Assembly (NCBI GenBank): GCA_029056365.1 | Contig: JAIDBM010000076.1 | Span: 1 to 30,537 of the forward strand | Reading direction: 5' to 3' | DNA: 30,537 bases | Source: Muribaculaceae bacterium | GTDB lineage: Bacteria > Bacteroidota > Bacteroidia > Bacteroidales > Muribaculaceae | Shown here: in pieces, positions 9,084 to 16,448 of the stretch | Position numbering within the stretch: position 1 is the first letter of the stretch | Layout of the letters: every line of letters begins with the position of its first letter | Notes under the pieces: model-generated | Seen by the model: only the letters and a program-made list of their open reading frames with translations | Databases searched by the model: none | What the model was told of the DNA's origin: nothing | Position numbers and translations under genes: made by a program

Positions 9084-9114
9084 GGGGTTGTGCTTTCTGA
9101 GCACAACCCCTTTT
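9084..9114 (+). terminator. Intrinsic terminator after nuoN
   Basis: An 11-bp perfect stem (GGGGTTGTGCT at 9084-9094, AGCACAACCCC at 9100-9110) with a five-base loop, followed by TTTT. It lies 23 bases after the nuoN stop. It is the clearest rho-independent terminator in the window and marks the end of the atp-nuo transcript. Confidence 0.93.
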
Positions 9115-9261
9115 CTATTCTTGCCTGTTGCCTTTTCTCCTGCTTCGATTCTGACGAAAATTCCGGCCATACAATAAAATAGGAAAAAATCAGTTTATTA
9201 AAATAGTCGTTACGGACGTCTGTGGCCGCACCGGCTCTTAACCAACCACTGTCAAAGTAAT

Positions 9262-10470
9262 ATGAAATTCAAATCTCCGCTTATACTTCTTCCGGTTCTT
9301 GCAATGCTGTTCGCTGCTTTGCCGATGAAAGCCGAGGATCTCAAGAATGAGTTCAACCCTATCACAACGGGTGTGACATCGTTGAGCATAGCGCCTGATG
9401 CGCGTGGCGCAGCCATGGGCGATCTCGGCGCCGCAACCGATCCGGACGCATATTCGCAGTTCTGGAACCCGTCGAAGTACGCTTTTGCATGGAGCAAGGC
9501 TGCGGTGTCGCTCAGCTACACCCCCTGGTTGCGCAAACTTGTAAACGACATATTTCTGGCCGATGTGAGCGGCTATTGGAAACTCGGCTCGCAGGATAAT
9601 CAGGCGCTCAGTGCCTCGCTGCGTTATTTTTCGCTCGGCGAGGTGAACACAAGCAATCTCAGCGGCGATGCCGGCCAGAGTCTCAATCCTTATGAAATGT
9701 CGTTCGACTTAGGATACTCGCGCAAACTTTCCGAGAAGTTCTCCATGGGCGTTGTGTTCCGCTATATATATTCCGACCTCGGATTTTCCGATTCATATGC
9801 CGGCGACCAGTCGACCGGAGCATCGGCATTCTCGGCCGATATATCGGGTTATTTCACCACATATCCTATGGTAGGGCGCAATGAGTGCCAGTGGTCGTGG
9901 GGATGGAACATATCGAATATAGGCACCAAGGTGAGCTATAATAACGGCGAGGATCCGGCCTTCCTTCCCACCAACCTTAAAATCGGCACCGCATTCACAT
10001 TTCCGCTGGCCGATTACCATAACCTCACGCTTGGTCTCGACATAAACAAGCTTCTCGTACCGGCCCGTCCGCGTGAGAGCGACTACGGCCAGGATATCGA
10101 AGGGCAGCGCGAATATAACGAGGCACTTGAGAACTGGGAGAACATGTCGCCATTCACCGGCATATTCAAATCGTTCAGCGATGCACCCGGCGGATTCAAG
10201 GAGGAGTTGCGTGAAGTGAATCTGTCGTTCGGTGCCGAGTACAGCTATAACCAGCAGTTCTTTTTACGCGCCGGATATTATTATGAGAACGAATTCAAGG
10301 GCGGACGCAAATATTTCGGTTTCGGAGCCGGTTTTTCGCTGAATGTGGTGCGTCTCGACGCCTCGTATATGCTGGCCACCGCACAGACATCGCCGCTTGA
10401 CCAGACATTGCGTTTCTCGCTCACCTTCGATATGGACGGTCTTCAGGACCTGATAGGAAAACGCCGTTGA
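9262..10470 (+). CDS. porV: Type IX secretion outer-membrane protein PorV (LptO)
   Basis: PorV is an outer-membrane beta-barrel of the FadL-like family. It collects T9SS cargo from the translocon and hands it to the PorU sortase at the cell surface. The 402-residue protein begins with a signal peptide (hydrophobic core to about residue 20, cleavage probably after KAED-preceding Ala 24). The diagnostic PorV/PorQ N-terminal block follows: TTGVTSLSIAPDARGAAMGD, then LGAATDPDAYSQFWNPSKYA. The remainder alternates short amphipathic strands, for example GYSRKLSEKFSMGVVFRYIY, as expected for a barrel. PorU, often encoded next to PorV, is not adjacent here. ispF begins two bases after the last base of the stop codon. 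The cargo genes at 11036-18962 carry matching C-terminal sorting domains. No convincing promoter motif was found in the 147 bases between the nuoN terminator and the start. Confidence 0.9.
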   Translation: MKFKSPLILLPVLAMLFAALPMKAEDLKNEFNPITTGVTSLSIAPDARGAAMGDLGAATDPDAYSQFWNPSKYAFAWSKAAVSLSYTPWLRKLVNDIFLADVSGYWKLGSQDNQALSASLRYFSLGEVNTSNLSGDAGQSLNPYEMSFDLGYSRKLSEKFSMGVVFRYIYSDLGFSDSYAGDQSTGASAFSADISGYFTTYPMVGRNECQWSWGWNISNIGTKVSYNNGEDPAFLPTNLKIGTAFTFPLADYHNLTLGLDINKLLVPARPRESDYGQDIEGQREYNEALENWENMSPFTGIFKSFSDAPGGFKEELREVNLSFGAEYSYNQQFFLRAGYYYENEFKGGRKYFGFGAGFSLNVVRLDASYMLATAQTSPLDQTLRFSLTFDMDGLQDLIGKRR

Positions 10471-10471
10471 T

Positions 10472-10954
10472 ATGATACGTATCGGACATGGATTCGACGT
10501 GCACCGTCTGGTGGAAGGCCGCCGGTGTATCATATGCGGGGTAGATATACCGCACAACAAGGGTCTGCTGGGACACAGCGATGCCGATGTTGCCTTGCAT
10601 GCTTTGAGCGATGCCTTGCTCGGTGCGGCTGCGCTCGGCGATATAGGGCGTCATTTCCCCGACACTGATCCCCAATGGAAGGGAGCCGATTCGCGCAAGT
10701 TGCTCCGGCATGTCGTGGCACTGCTTTCCGAAAAGGGTTATGCGATAGGCAACGCCGATGTCACCATCATGGCCCAGGAGCCTAAAATGGCCCCGCACAT
10801 TCAGCAGATGCGTTACAATATAGCCGAGGATTTATGTGTAGCCCCCGATTGTGTGTCGGTAAAGGCCACGACAACCGAACGCCTTGGTTTCACCGGGCGA
10901 GGCGAAGGAATAGCGGCGGAGGCCGTATGCATTATAACAGAGAAGGAGCCGTAA
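10472..10954 (+). CDS. ispF: 2-C-methyl-D-erythritol 2,4-cyclodiphosphate synthase
   Basis: Zinc enzyme of the MEP isoprenoid pathway, converting CDP-methylerythritol 2-phosphate to the cyclic diphosphate with loss of CMP. The 160-residue length is typical. Hallmarks are GHGFDVHRL (metal ligands Asp and His), LLGHSDADVALHALSDALLG (third metal ligand His and the active-site loop), DIGRHFPDTDP, and the C-terminal VKATTTERLGFTGRGEGIAA. Only one base separates the porV stop from this ATG, so translation is probably coupled to porV. The stop codon lies in the loop of a 21-bp perfect hairpin. Confidence 0.97.
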   Translation: MIRIGHGFDVHRLVEGRRCIICGVDIPHNKGLLGHSDADVALHALSDALLGAAALGDIGRHFPDTDPQWKGADSRKLLRHVVALLSEKGYAIGNADVTIMAQEPKMAPHIQQMRYNIAEDLCVAPDCVSVKATTTERLGFTGRGEGIAAEAVCIITEKEP

Positions 10955-10979
10955 TCGCGGCTCCTTCTCTGTTATAATG
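10930..10979. terminator. 21-bp perfect inverted repeat overlapping the ispF stop
   Basis: Arms 10930-10950 and 10959-10979 are perfect reverse complements around an 8-base loop (GTAATCGC) that contains the ispF TAA stop. It lies between convergent genes. There is no T-tract on either side, so it is not a textbook rho-independent terminator. Transcript 3'-end protection, or termination in both directions, are the likely roles (inference). Confidence 0.7.
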
Positions 10980-10990
10980 GCGTCTCAATC

Positions 10991-11020
10991 CCGGTCGGCT
11001 GCAAATTTGCAGCCGACCGG
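10991..11020. terminator. 30-bp perfect palindrome between convergent genes
   Basis: CCGGTCGGCTGCAAA at 10991-11005 is immediately followed by its exact reverse complement at 11006-11020. It sits 15 bases from the 3' end of the - strand cargo gene and 11 bases after the preceding inverted repeat. It is most simply a bidirectional 3'-end hairpin; a protein-binding dyad is an alternative. There is no T-tract. Confidence 0.6.
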
Positions 11021-11035
11021 ATATGGAGTGAAAAG

Positions 11036-13204
11036 TCAGATGATTATTTTGCGTATGTCGTTGCCTGTCCGGCGGATATAGATACCGGGGGTGAGGTTAT
11101 GTTCCTTTACCGGAATGCCCTGCAGGTTGAAATATTCGGCCGGTGCGGAGTCCGGGAGGATGTCGTCGGTTCCGGCCCCGTTGTTGTCGACAACACGTAT
11201 GTTGTCGAGCAACAAGTCGAATCCGCCTCCGGAATAACCATGGAATCCTATCGATACCTTTTCAGTGCCGGCGTAGTCGGTGAGCGGAAGCACCACTTCG
11301 GTCCAGCGTGTATTGGCATCGTGCTGGTAGTAGTCGGCGCCTTCCACCGGAACGAATGGTCCGCCGTCGGCTGAGATTTCCACAGTCATATGGTCGTTGA
11401 AGCGCAAGTCCTGGTCCGACATGTCGAGGTAATAGAAGTGGAAACGAAGCTCGGGTTGCGAAACGTTTCTGAAGCTCATGATCGGGGTGGCGATTCTGGC
11501 CTCGGCACCCTCGACAGAACGGAAACCGATGAATACCAGCATGGCTTCGCCGATATATGGTCCGCTGCCGGGGAATGTGCTCAGCAGACTCATTTCCCAT
11601 GAGCCTCCAAGGTCGATCGACTGCATTACCCATGGCGCCGAGGCCGGGTTGCCATCGGCGAAATTCTCGGTGAATGGCAGTTTGTATGCAGGTCCGGTGT
11701 AGGTGCCGGCCGGGAGCGACACACGACCTTCGCCTGCCGGAGAAACGGCTATGACATAATAGTAGGGATACAGCTGGCGGCCGAGGTCGAGCGTGGTGTC
11801 GGTGAAGCTTGTGCCACTTATGCCTTCGGCTATTATTTCGCTGCGGCCGTTTATGTCGCGTTGTATGATGTAGGTGAGCTTGTCGCTGTCGAGGGGCATA
11901 CCGTTGAGACCTGTCTGCGGAGCATTCCATTCAACCACCGGCCTGCCTGCTCCATCGATCCGGACACTGACCCCGGTGGGTTCCGACGGATAGTCCTCGC
12001 CACAGAAAGCCGATGCATATGTAGGCAGGCTTTCGCCGACCTCGTTGACCGCCACAAGCCTGTAGGCGTTGAATCCGGCCTTGGCTTCGGTGTCGGTCCA
12101 TGAATATGCTGTGCCGGGTTTCGGCGCCGGAACGCTGTAGGCGGCTTCGGTGTCGTTGCCACGGAATAATTCAATTGATGTGATTGAGCCGAGAGTCGAG
12201 CCGCCGGCGGTTTTATCGGGTGCGGTGAAGTCGATTTTTACGTTCATGCCGGAAGGAGTCGCAAACACATTGCTCACCGGAGCCGGGGCATCGGGCAGGG
12301 CAGGTGTGGGCAATTCGAACATTGCCACATAGGAATCGTTGTCGGGGAATGCGGCCATGTATGCCGCGGCACCAGTCGACGGATCCACACGGTACAGAGC
12401 TGAAGTATACTCCGAATTGGTAAGAGTCCAGTAAAGCTGTCCGTTGGACGAACTGAACGCTGCCGACTGGAATGCAGCTATTGTGCCGCTTTCATCGGTG
12501 AGCATTCTCACACCGGTGTCGCCTATCTTCAGAGCCGTGCCGGTGACTTTGTTTACGGAGTATAGCACACCGTGTCCGGTTTCGGTATCGAGGGCTATGC
12601 CATAAAGCTGTCCGGCTGCATCGGCCGACAGAGTATAGAACGGCAAAGTCGGTGCCACAGGCGAGGCTTCGCCTGTTTCAGGGTCGATGCTTACGAGTAT
12701 GTCGCTTACTGCCGAAATTCCGTATATTGTCGATGTGGTCGGGTCAAAAGTCATGTCCATGCATACTCCAAGGGCATATTGCTGAGCTTTGGTGTCGACA
12801 ATGCTTTTTGTGTCCATGTCGACTTTCCGCCAGTTCACGGCTGTGATGTTGCCCGATGAATTCACGCTGTAGTCCATGTACATGAAGTCGCCGCCTGCCG
12901 CAGTGCCGCTGTAGCCCGACATAGGCGGGAGGTCCATTACTTTTTCGGTGGAAAGGGAGTAACTTGCCCTGAACGAACTTATGGCCGGAGTCGATGAAAG
13001 TTCGACGGCAAAGAAATCGGGCCGTGCGGCCGCTGGTGCGTCGGCGGACGGCATTGTCGCGCGACCGGACTGGCTGTTTGCAGAGGCGCAGACCGGTGCC
13101 GGACGGGCGCCCGGCTTCAGCACTCCGAAGTCCCCGGCCGAAAGAGCCGGGGAAATCAGAGAAAGCGCTAAGAATAAATAGTTTCTGTTCATATGTCGGT
13201 GCAT
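11036..13204 (-). CDS. Secreted T9SS cargo: propeller-like, FN3 and cleaved-adhesin domains
   Basis: A predicted surface or secreted protein of 722 residues. The real start is probably the fifth codon (ATG at 13192, MNRNYLFLALSLISPALSA), which begins directly with a signal peptide. Residues about 90-300 contain at least three propeller-like repeats of the type LYS/LYR-VD-TG (YGISAVSDILVSIDPETG, VLYSVNKVTG, ALYRVDPSTG). Two FN3-like domains lie at about 305-400 and 405-500. A cleaved-adhesin / choice-of-anchor-J type jelly roll lies at about 508-673 (LPFTENFADG to LLLDNIRVV). The C-terminus (YFNLQGIPV, PGIYIRRTGNDIRKIII) is a type A T9SS sorting domain. It is the last gene of a three-gene unit, 12 bases after its upstream neighbour. 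The ligand is unknown; a binding or adhesive role is inferred from the domains only. Confidence 0.8.
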   Translation of the reverse strand: MHRHMNRNYLFLALSLISPALSAGDFGVLKPGARPAPVCASANSQSGRATMPSADAPAAARPDFFAVELSSTPAISSFRASYSLSTEKVMDLPPMSGYSGTAAGGDFMYMDYSVNSSGNITAVNWRKVDMDTKSIVDTKAQQYALGVCMDMTFDPTTSTIYGISAVSDILVSIDPETGEASPVAPTLPFYTLSADAAGQLYGIALDTETGHGVLYSVNKVTGTALKIGDTGVRMLTDESGTIAAFQSAAFSSSNGQLYWTLTNSEYTSALYRVDPSTGAAAYMAAFPDNDSYVAMFELPTPALPDAPAPVSNVFATPSGMNVKIDFTAPDKTAGGSTLGSITSIELFRGNDTEAAYSVPAPKPGTAYSWTDTEAKAGFNAYRLVAVNEVGESLPTYASAFCGEDYPSEPTGVSVRIDGAGRPVVEWNAPQTGLNGMPLDSDKLTYIIQRDINGRSEIIAEGISGTSFTDTTLDLGRQLYPYYYVIAVSPAGEGRVSLPAGTYTGPAYKLPFTENFADGNPASAPWVMQSIDLGGSWEMSLLSTFPGSGPYIGEAMLVFIGFRSVEGAEARIATPIMSFRNVSQPELRFHFYYLDMSDQDLRFNDHMTVEISADGGPFVPVEGADYYQHDANTRWTEVVLPLTDYAGTEKVSIGFHGYSGGGFDLLLDNIRVVDNNGAGTDDILPDSAPAEYFNLQGIPVKEHNLTPGIYIRRTGNDIRKIII

Positions 13205-13216
13205 GTATGGTTCGGT

Positions 13217-16200
13217 CTACTTGAGAATTGTCTTGAAGGTGCGGTTACCGACAGTGAGAATGTATATTCCGGGTAACGGAGCCTCGATTCGGGCAGATGC
13301 AGAGCATGTTTTGCTTTCAACGCACACACCCGACGGAGTGTACAGAGAGGCGGTGAGTCCATCGGCTCCGCTGATATATATGGTCCGTGCCTTTGTCGAG
13401 ACAGCTATTGCAGAGTCGGTGAGATTGTCGATGCCTGTCGAACCGATTATTACATCGGCGGCTTCGCTGTGCGAGGACTCTCCGTCGGGGTAAACAGCGG
13501 TTACGCTATAGTTGTACTCGCCCGGTTTCGCTGGGGTATGGGTATAGGCCGGATTTTCGGCGTCGATAAGTTCGTCGTTCAGACGTTCGCCGTTGCAGTA
13601 GAGGTTGTAGCCGAGCAGGCCTGAAGCCTTCGCATCGGGAATCGAGCGCTGGTAGGTGACATCATCGACCATGAGGGCGTATCCGTCGGCCGACACATGG
13701 CGCAGCGCGAAGAATCGGGCGCCTTTGGGCACGCTATAGCTGAGTTCTGTCCAGTTCACGGGCACGCTGTAGCTTATTTCACCGCCATCGGGGCAGGGGA
13801 GGAAGTCGTCGGCATCGGTCGGATTGGCGGTTGTGGCATAGAATCCTTGAATGAATTCGCCATAATTGTCGCTGAACGAACGGGCATGGAATTTTATGGT
13901 TTGTGCGTTTCCGCTCAGTTGCGGGAACACAAGCCAGTCGTTCGACGGGCTGGTATTGCCTGAAGCGGATGCCTGCGGGGCAATGAGCATGTTGTTGCCG
14001 TTGTGTGTGGCCCAGAGATGCAGTTCGCTTTCATCGATGTTTGTAAGAGTGGGAGCGAATACCTGGAAGGCCATCTTCTCGCCGGAGTTGGGATATGTGA
14101 CACCGGCGGCGGCGCCGATGCCGAAAGTGATGCGTCCGTCGAGGTCGTAGCATGTGAAGTCGCCGAACGAGTCGATTACAAACGGCTCGTAGCTTTCAAA
14201 GCCATCCTGTTCGACAAGAGTCTCGGCCGGCAGCCAGTCGGGGTATTTCCAGCTAAGTTCAACCGTACCCTCGTTGTTCAGGGCCTTGAGGTCGGTGACC
14301 ATCGGCAGCAGAGCCGCAGTTATCGCGGTTTTGATTGTTTCCGACGTATTGTTGTCCGGCTCCTGGTCTTTGGCGTATACTATGGCTGCGGAGAAGTCGG
14401 CCGATTCGCATTCATCGCCCAGAGTTGCCACATAGTCGAGGTGGAGTGCCGCCGAACGGGCCGGAAGAATCGGCAGACCGTTGATGCTTTCCACCCGATT
14501 TCCGTTTTTATACAGTTCGACAGTGTAGTCGGAGCATTCGAAACCGCCGTTGTTTTTTACAGTGAGCATGAATGTGGCGGTTTCGCCGATTCGTGTGCGT
14601 GTAGGTCCGGAAAGCTTTATTGCTTCAAGGTCGTAGGCGGTTCGTTCGATAATGTTGATGTTGTCGATGTATATCGGTCCGCCGCCGAATCCGTTTCCGG
14701 TGAATGCCAGCTGAACTCTTGGCTGTCCGGCCATTGCATATAGCGGAACTTCGCAGAGTACCCAGTCGTTTTCCTGTCCGTAGCGGTGGAATTCCATCGG
14801 CACCACGGGCGAGAATGAGCCGTTGTCGGAGCTTGCCTCGACGCATACGAAATCGTCGCGATAACCTCCGTTGGTGGCAGGATTGGTTGTGTAGTATGTT
14901 TCGCGGAACATGTAGAATGTAAGAACCGGATTCTGCAAGGCTGAGAAATCGATGGCCGGGAAAACGAGTCGTCCGGTGGCAGCTTCCTTGGCCTTGCCTA
15001 TGGCATTGGAGTTGAAGCGCAGGAAGCCACGGTCGGTATCCTGCGAGGCAATTGTAATCTCGATTCCTTCCGGATTATCGTCGGTGACGTAGTCGGTTAC
15101 TGTGGCACGTTCAATCAGAGTCCATTCAGGCTGGTATCCGGCGTCATCGAAATTTTTCACCACTTCCTGGCGCCACGGAGCCGTGGTGTATGCAGCATCG
15201 GCGAATGATTCGGCAAACGGAAGCGACAGCTGTGGTCCGTGGTTGAAATACGTGCTTTGTGCGCCTGCGCCAAGTCCGGCCGCGCTGCGGGGGATTATCT
15301 GATAGGCCACGTTTACCTGTTCGTTGTCCGTCAGGTCGGAGTCGGTGAACGCCGTTGTGCTTACGGTGCCGATGTTTTTCATCTGTCCGTTGAGAATGCG
15401 TGTCACCTGATACTGGAGTGTGCTGTAATCGATATATCCGTTGTGTATCGATGTCTGTGGCGCGTTCCAGCTGAGTTCCACAAGGCCCTGGGCGTTGCGT
15501 GCGACAGCGAGGCCTGTGACGGCTTCAGGCACATCCACGCCGATCCATGCATCGGCACGTGTGGCCGGACCTTCGCCCGATGCATTCTCGGCCTTTGCCA
15601 CATACCATGTTTCGCCGGGATAGGCTTCGATATCGGTATATGAGGCAGCTTCGCCGGCCGCAAGTTCTTTCGATGTGTGGAACGGCACAGTCTCGTCTTC
15701 GCGGTAAAGATTTATTTTCACGGTGCCGGCGAGCGGATTGCCGTCGGCATCGAGTTCGGGTGCGGTGAAATTTATCAGCGCGGTTTCGGCTCCTTTTTCT
15801 CCCGGGGTAACCGAAAGGCTGCCGCAGGCAGCGGGTGCCGAGGCCTTCTGTAGGGGCGTGATGCTGAATTTGGTGAAGCATACACGGCCTTTCATGCCAT
15901 CGCTGTAGCCGTTGCCCATGGTGGCTGTCATGTGTGCGCCGATATGGAATACACCGGATGCAGAGGCAGTGAACGTGGCGGTTTCCGGCGGGTCGTTCTT
16001 GTTGGTGGTGCCTCCGTTATATGTGGCCACTACAGGCGATGCCGCATCGGGGTCGGAGCCGTTGCTGACAAGCTTGAGGTCGACCGGAAGGTTTTTGGCA
16101 TCGCTGGTATAGGCGTAAAAGCGGTAACTGATTTCATACTGGGTGCCTTCTTCAAGTTCGAACGGCGGAGAAATCAGCCAGTCGTCGGCCGGTCCGGTCT

Positions 16201-16429
16201 GCGAAACGATGTTGATGGCCATGCAGCTGTAGGAACTCCACCAGGCCCATTTGCGTGCACCGAAATTGTCGCCGTCGTTGTTTCTGTCGATTACCGACCA
16301 GGTGCTGTAATTGTTCGATGCGAAGGTAATCTCATAGGGTAATTCCTGTGTCTGTGCCTGCACGGCTGGAGTAGCCGATGCAGTTGCGAGCAACAGACAC
16401 ATTCCGGTAAATAATTTCTTCATAAGCAT
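13217..16429 (-). CDS. Large secreted T9SS cargo with three cleaved-adhesin domains
   Basis: A predicted exported protein of 1070 residues (1068 if the ATG at 16423, MKKLF, is used). Order of parts: signal peptide 1-26; first cleaved-adhesin/jelly-roll domain about 30-192 (DDWLISPPFEL, GRVCFTKFSI); FN3-like domains about 200-298 and 300-395; second jelly roll about 402-597 (PAIDFSALQNPVLTFYMF, IYIDNINII); a CARDB-like domain about 598-705 (FMLTVKNNGGFECSDYTVEL). The beginning of another FN3 (VTDLKALNNEGTVELSWKYP) then appears interrupted by a third jelly roll at about 738-928 (NDWLVFPQLSG, ALMVDDVTY), and the FN3 resumes to about 993. A T9SS type A sorting domain fills about 1000-1070 (LYTPSGVCV, LPGIYILTVGNRTFKTILK). 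It is encoded 19 bases after the M6 protease gene. The architecture resembles the haemagglutinin/adhesin regions of Porphyromonas gingivalis surface proteins; the ligand is unknown. Confidence 0.83.
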   Translation of the reverse strand: MLMKKLFTGMCLLLATASATPAVQAQTQELPYEITFASNNYSTWSVIDRNNDGDNFGARKWAWWSSYSCMAINIVSQTGPADDWLISPPFELEEGTQYEISYRFYAYTSDAKNLPVDLKLVSNGSDPDAASPVVATYNGGTTNKNDPPETATFTASASGVFHIGAHMTATMGNGYSDGMKGRVCFTKFSITPLQKASAPAACGSLSVTPGEKGAETALINFTAPELDADGNPLAGTVKINLYREDETVPFHTSKELAAGEAASYTDIEAYPGETWYVAKAENASGEGPATRADAWIGVDVPEAVTGLAVARNAQGLVELSWNAPQTSIHNGYIDYSTLQYQVTRILNGQMKNIGTVSTTAFTDSDLTDNEQVNVAYQIIPRSAAGLGAGAQSTYFNHGPQLSLPFAESFADAAYTTAPWRQEVVKNFDDAGYQPEWTLIERATVTDYVTDDNPEGIEITIASQDTDRGFLRFNSNAIGKAKEAATGRLVFPAIDFSALQNPVLTFYMFRETYYTTNPATNGGYRDDFVCVEASSDNGSFSPVVPMEFHRYGQENDWVLCEVPLYAMAGQPRVQLAFTGNGFGGGPIYIDNINIIERTAYDLEAIKLSGPTRTRIGETATFMLTVKNNGGFECSDYTVELYKNGNRVESINGLPILPARSAALHLDYVATLGDECESADFSAAIVYAKDQEPDNNTSETIKTAITAALLPMVTDLKALNNEGTVELSWKYPDWLPAETLVEQDGFESYEPFVIDSFGDFTCYDLDGRITFGIGAAAGVTYPNSGEKMAFQVFAPTLTNIDESELHLWATHNGNNMLIAPQASASGNTSPSNDWLVFPQLSGNAQTIKFHARSFSDNYGEFIQGFYATTANPTDADDFLPCPDGGEISYSVPVNWTELSYSVPKGARFFALRHVSADGYALMVDDVTYQRSIPDAKASGLLGYNLYCNGERLNDELIDAENPAYTHTPAKPGEYNYSVTAVYPDGESSHSEAADVIIGSTGIDNLTDSAIAVSTKARTIYISGADGLTASLYTPSGVCVESKTCSASARIEAPLPGIYILTVGNRTFKTILK

Positions 16430-16448
16430 AATGTTTTTGGTGAGTTTT

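Noticed and set aside
9116..9123. TATTCTTG as a promoter element for porV
   Set aside because: One mismatch to TAnnTTTG, no -33 element, and too close to the nuoN terminator; not supported.
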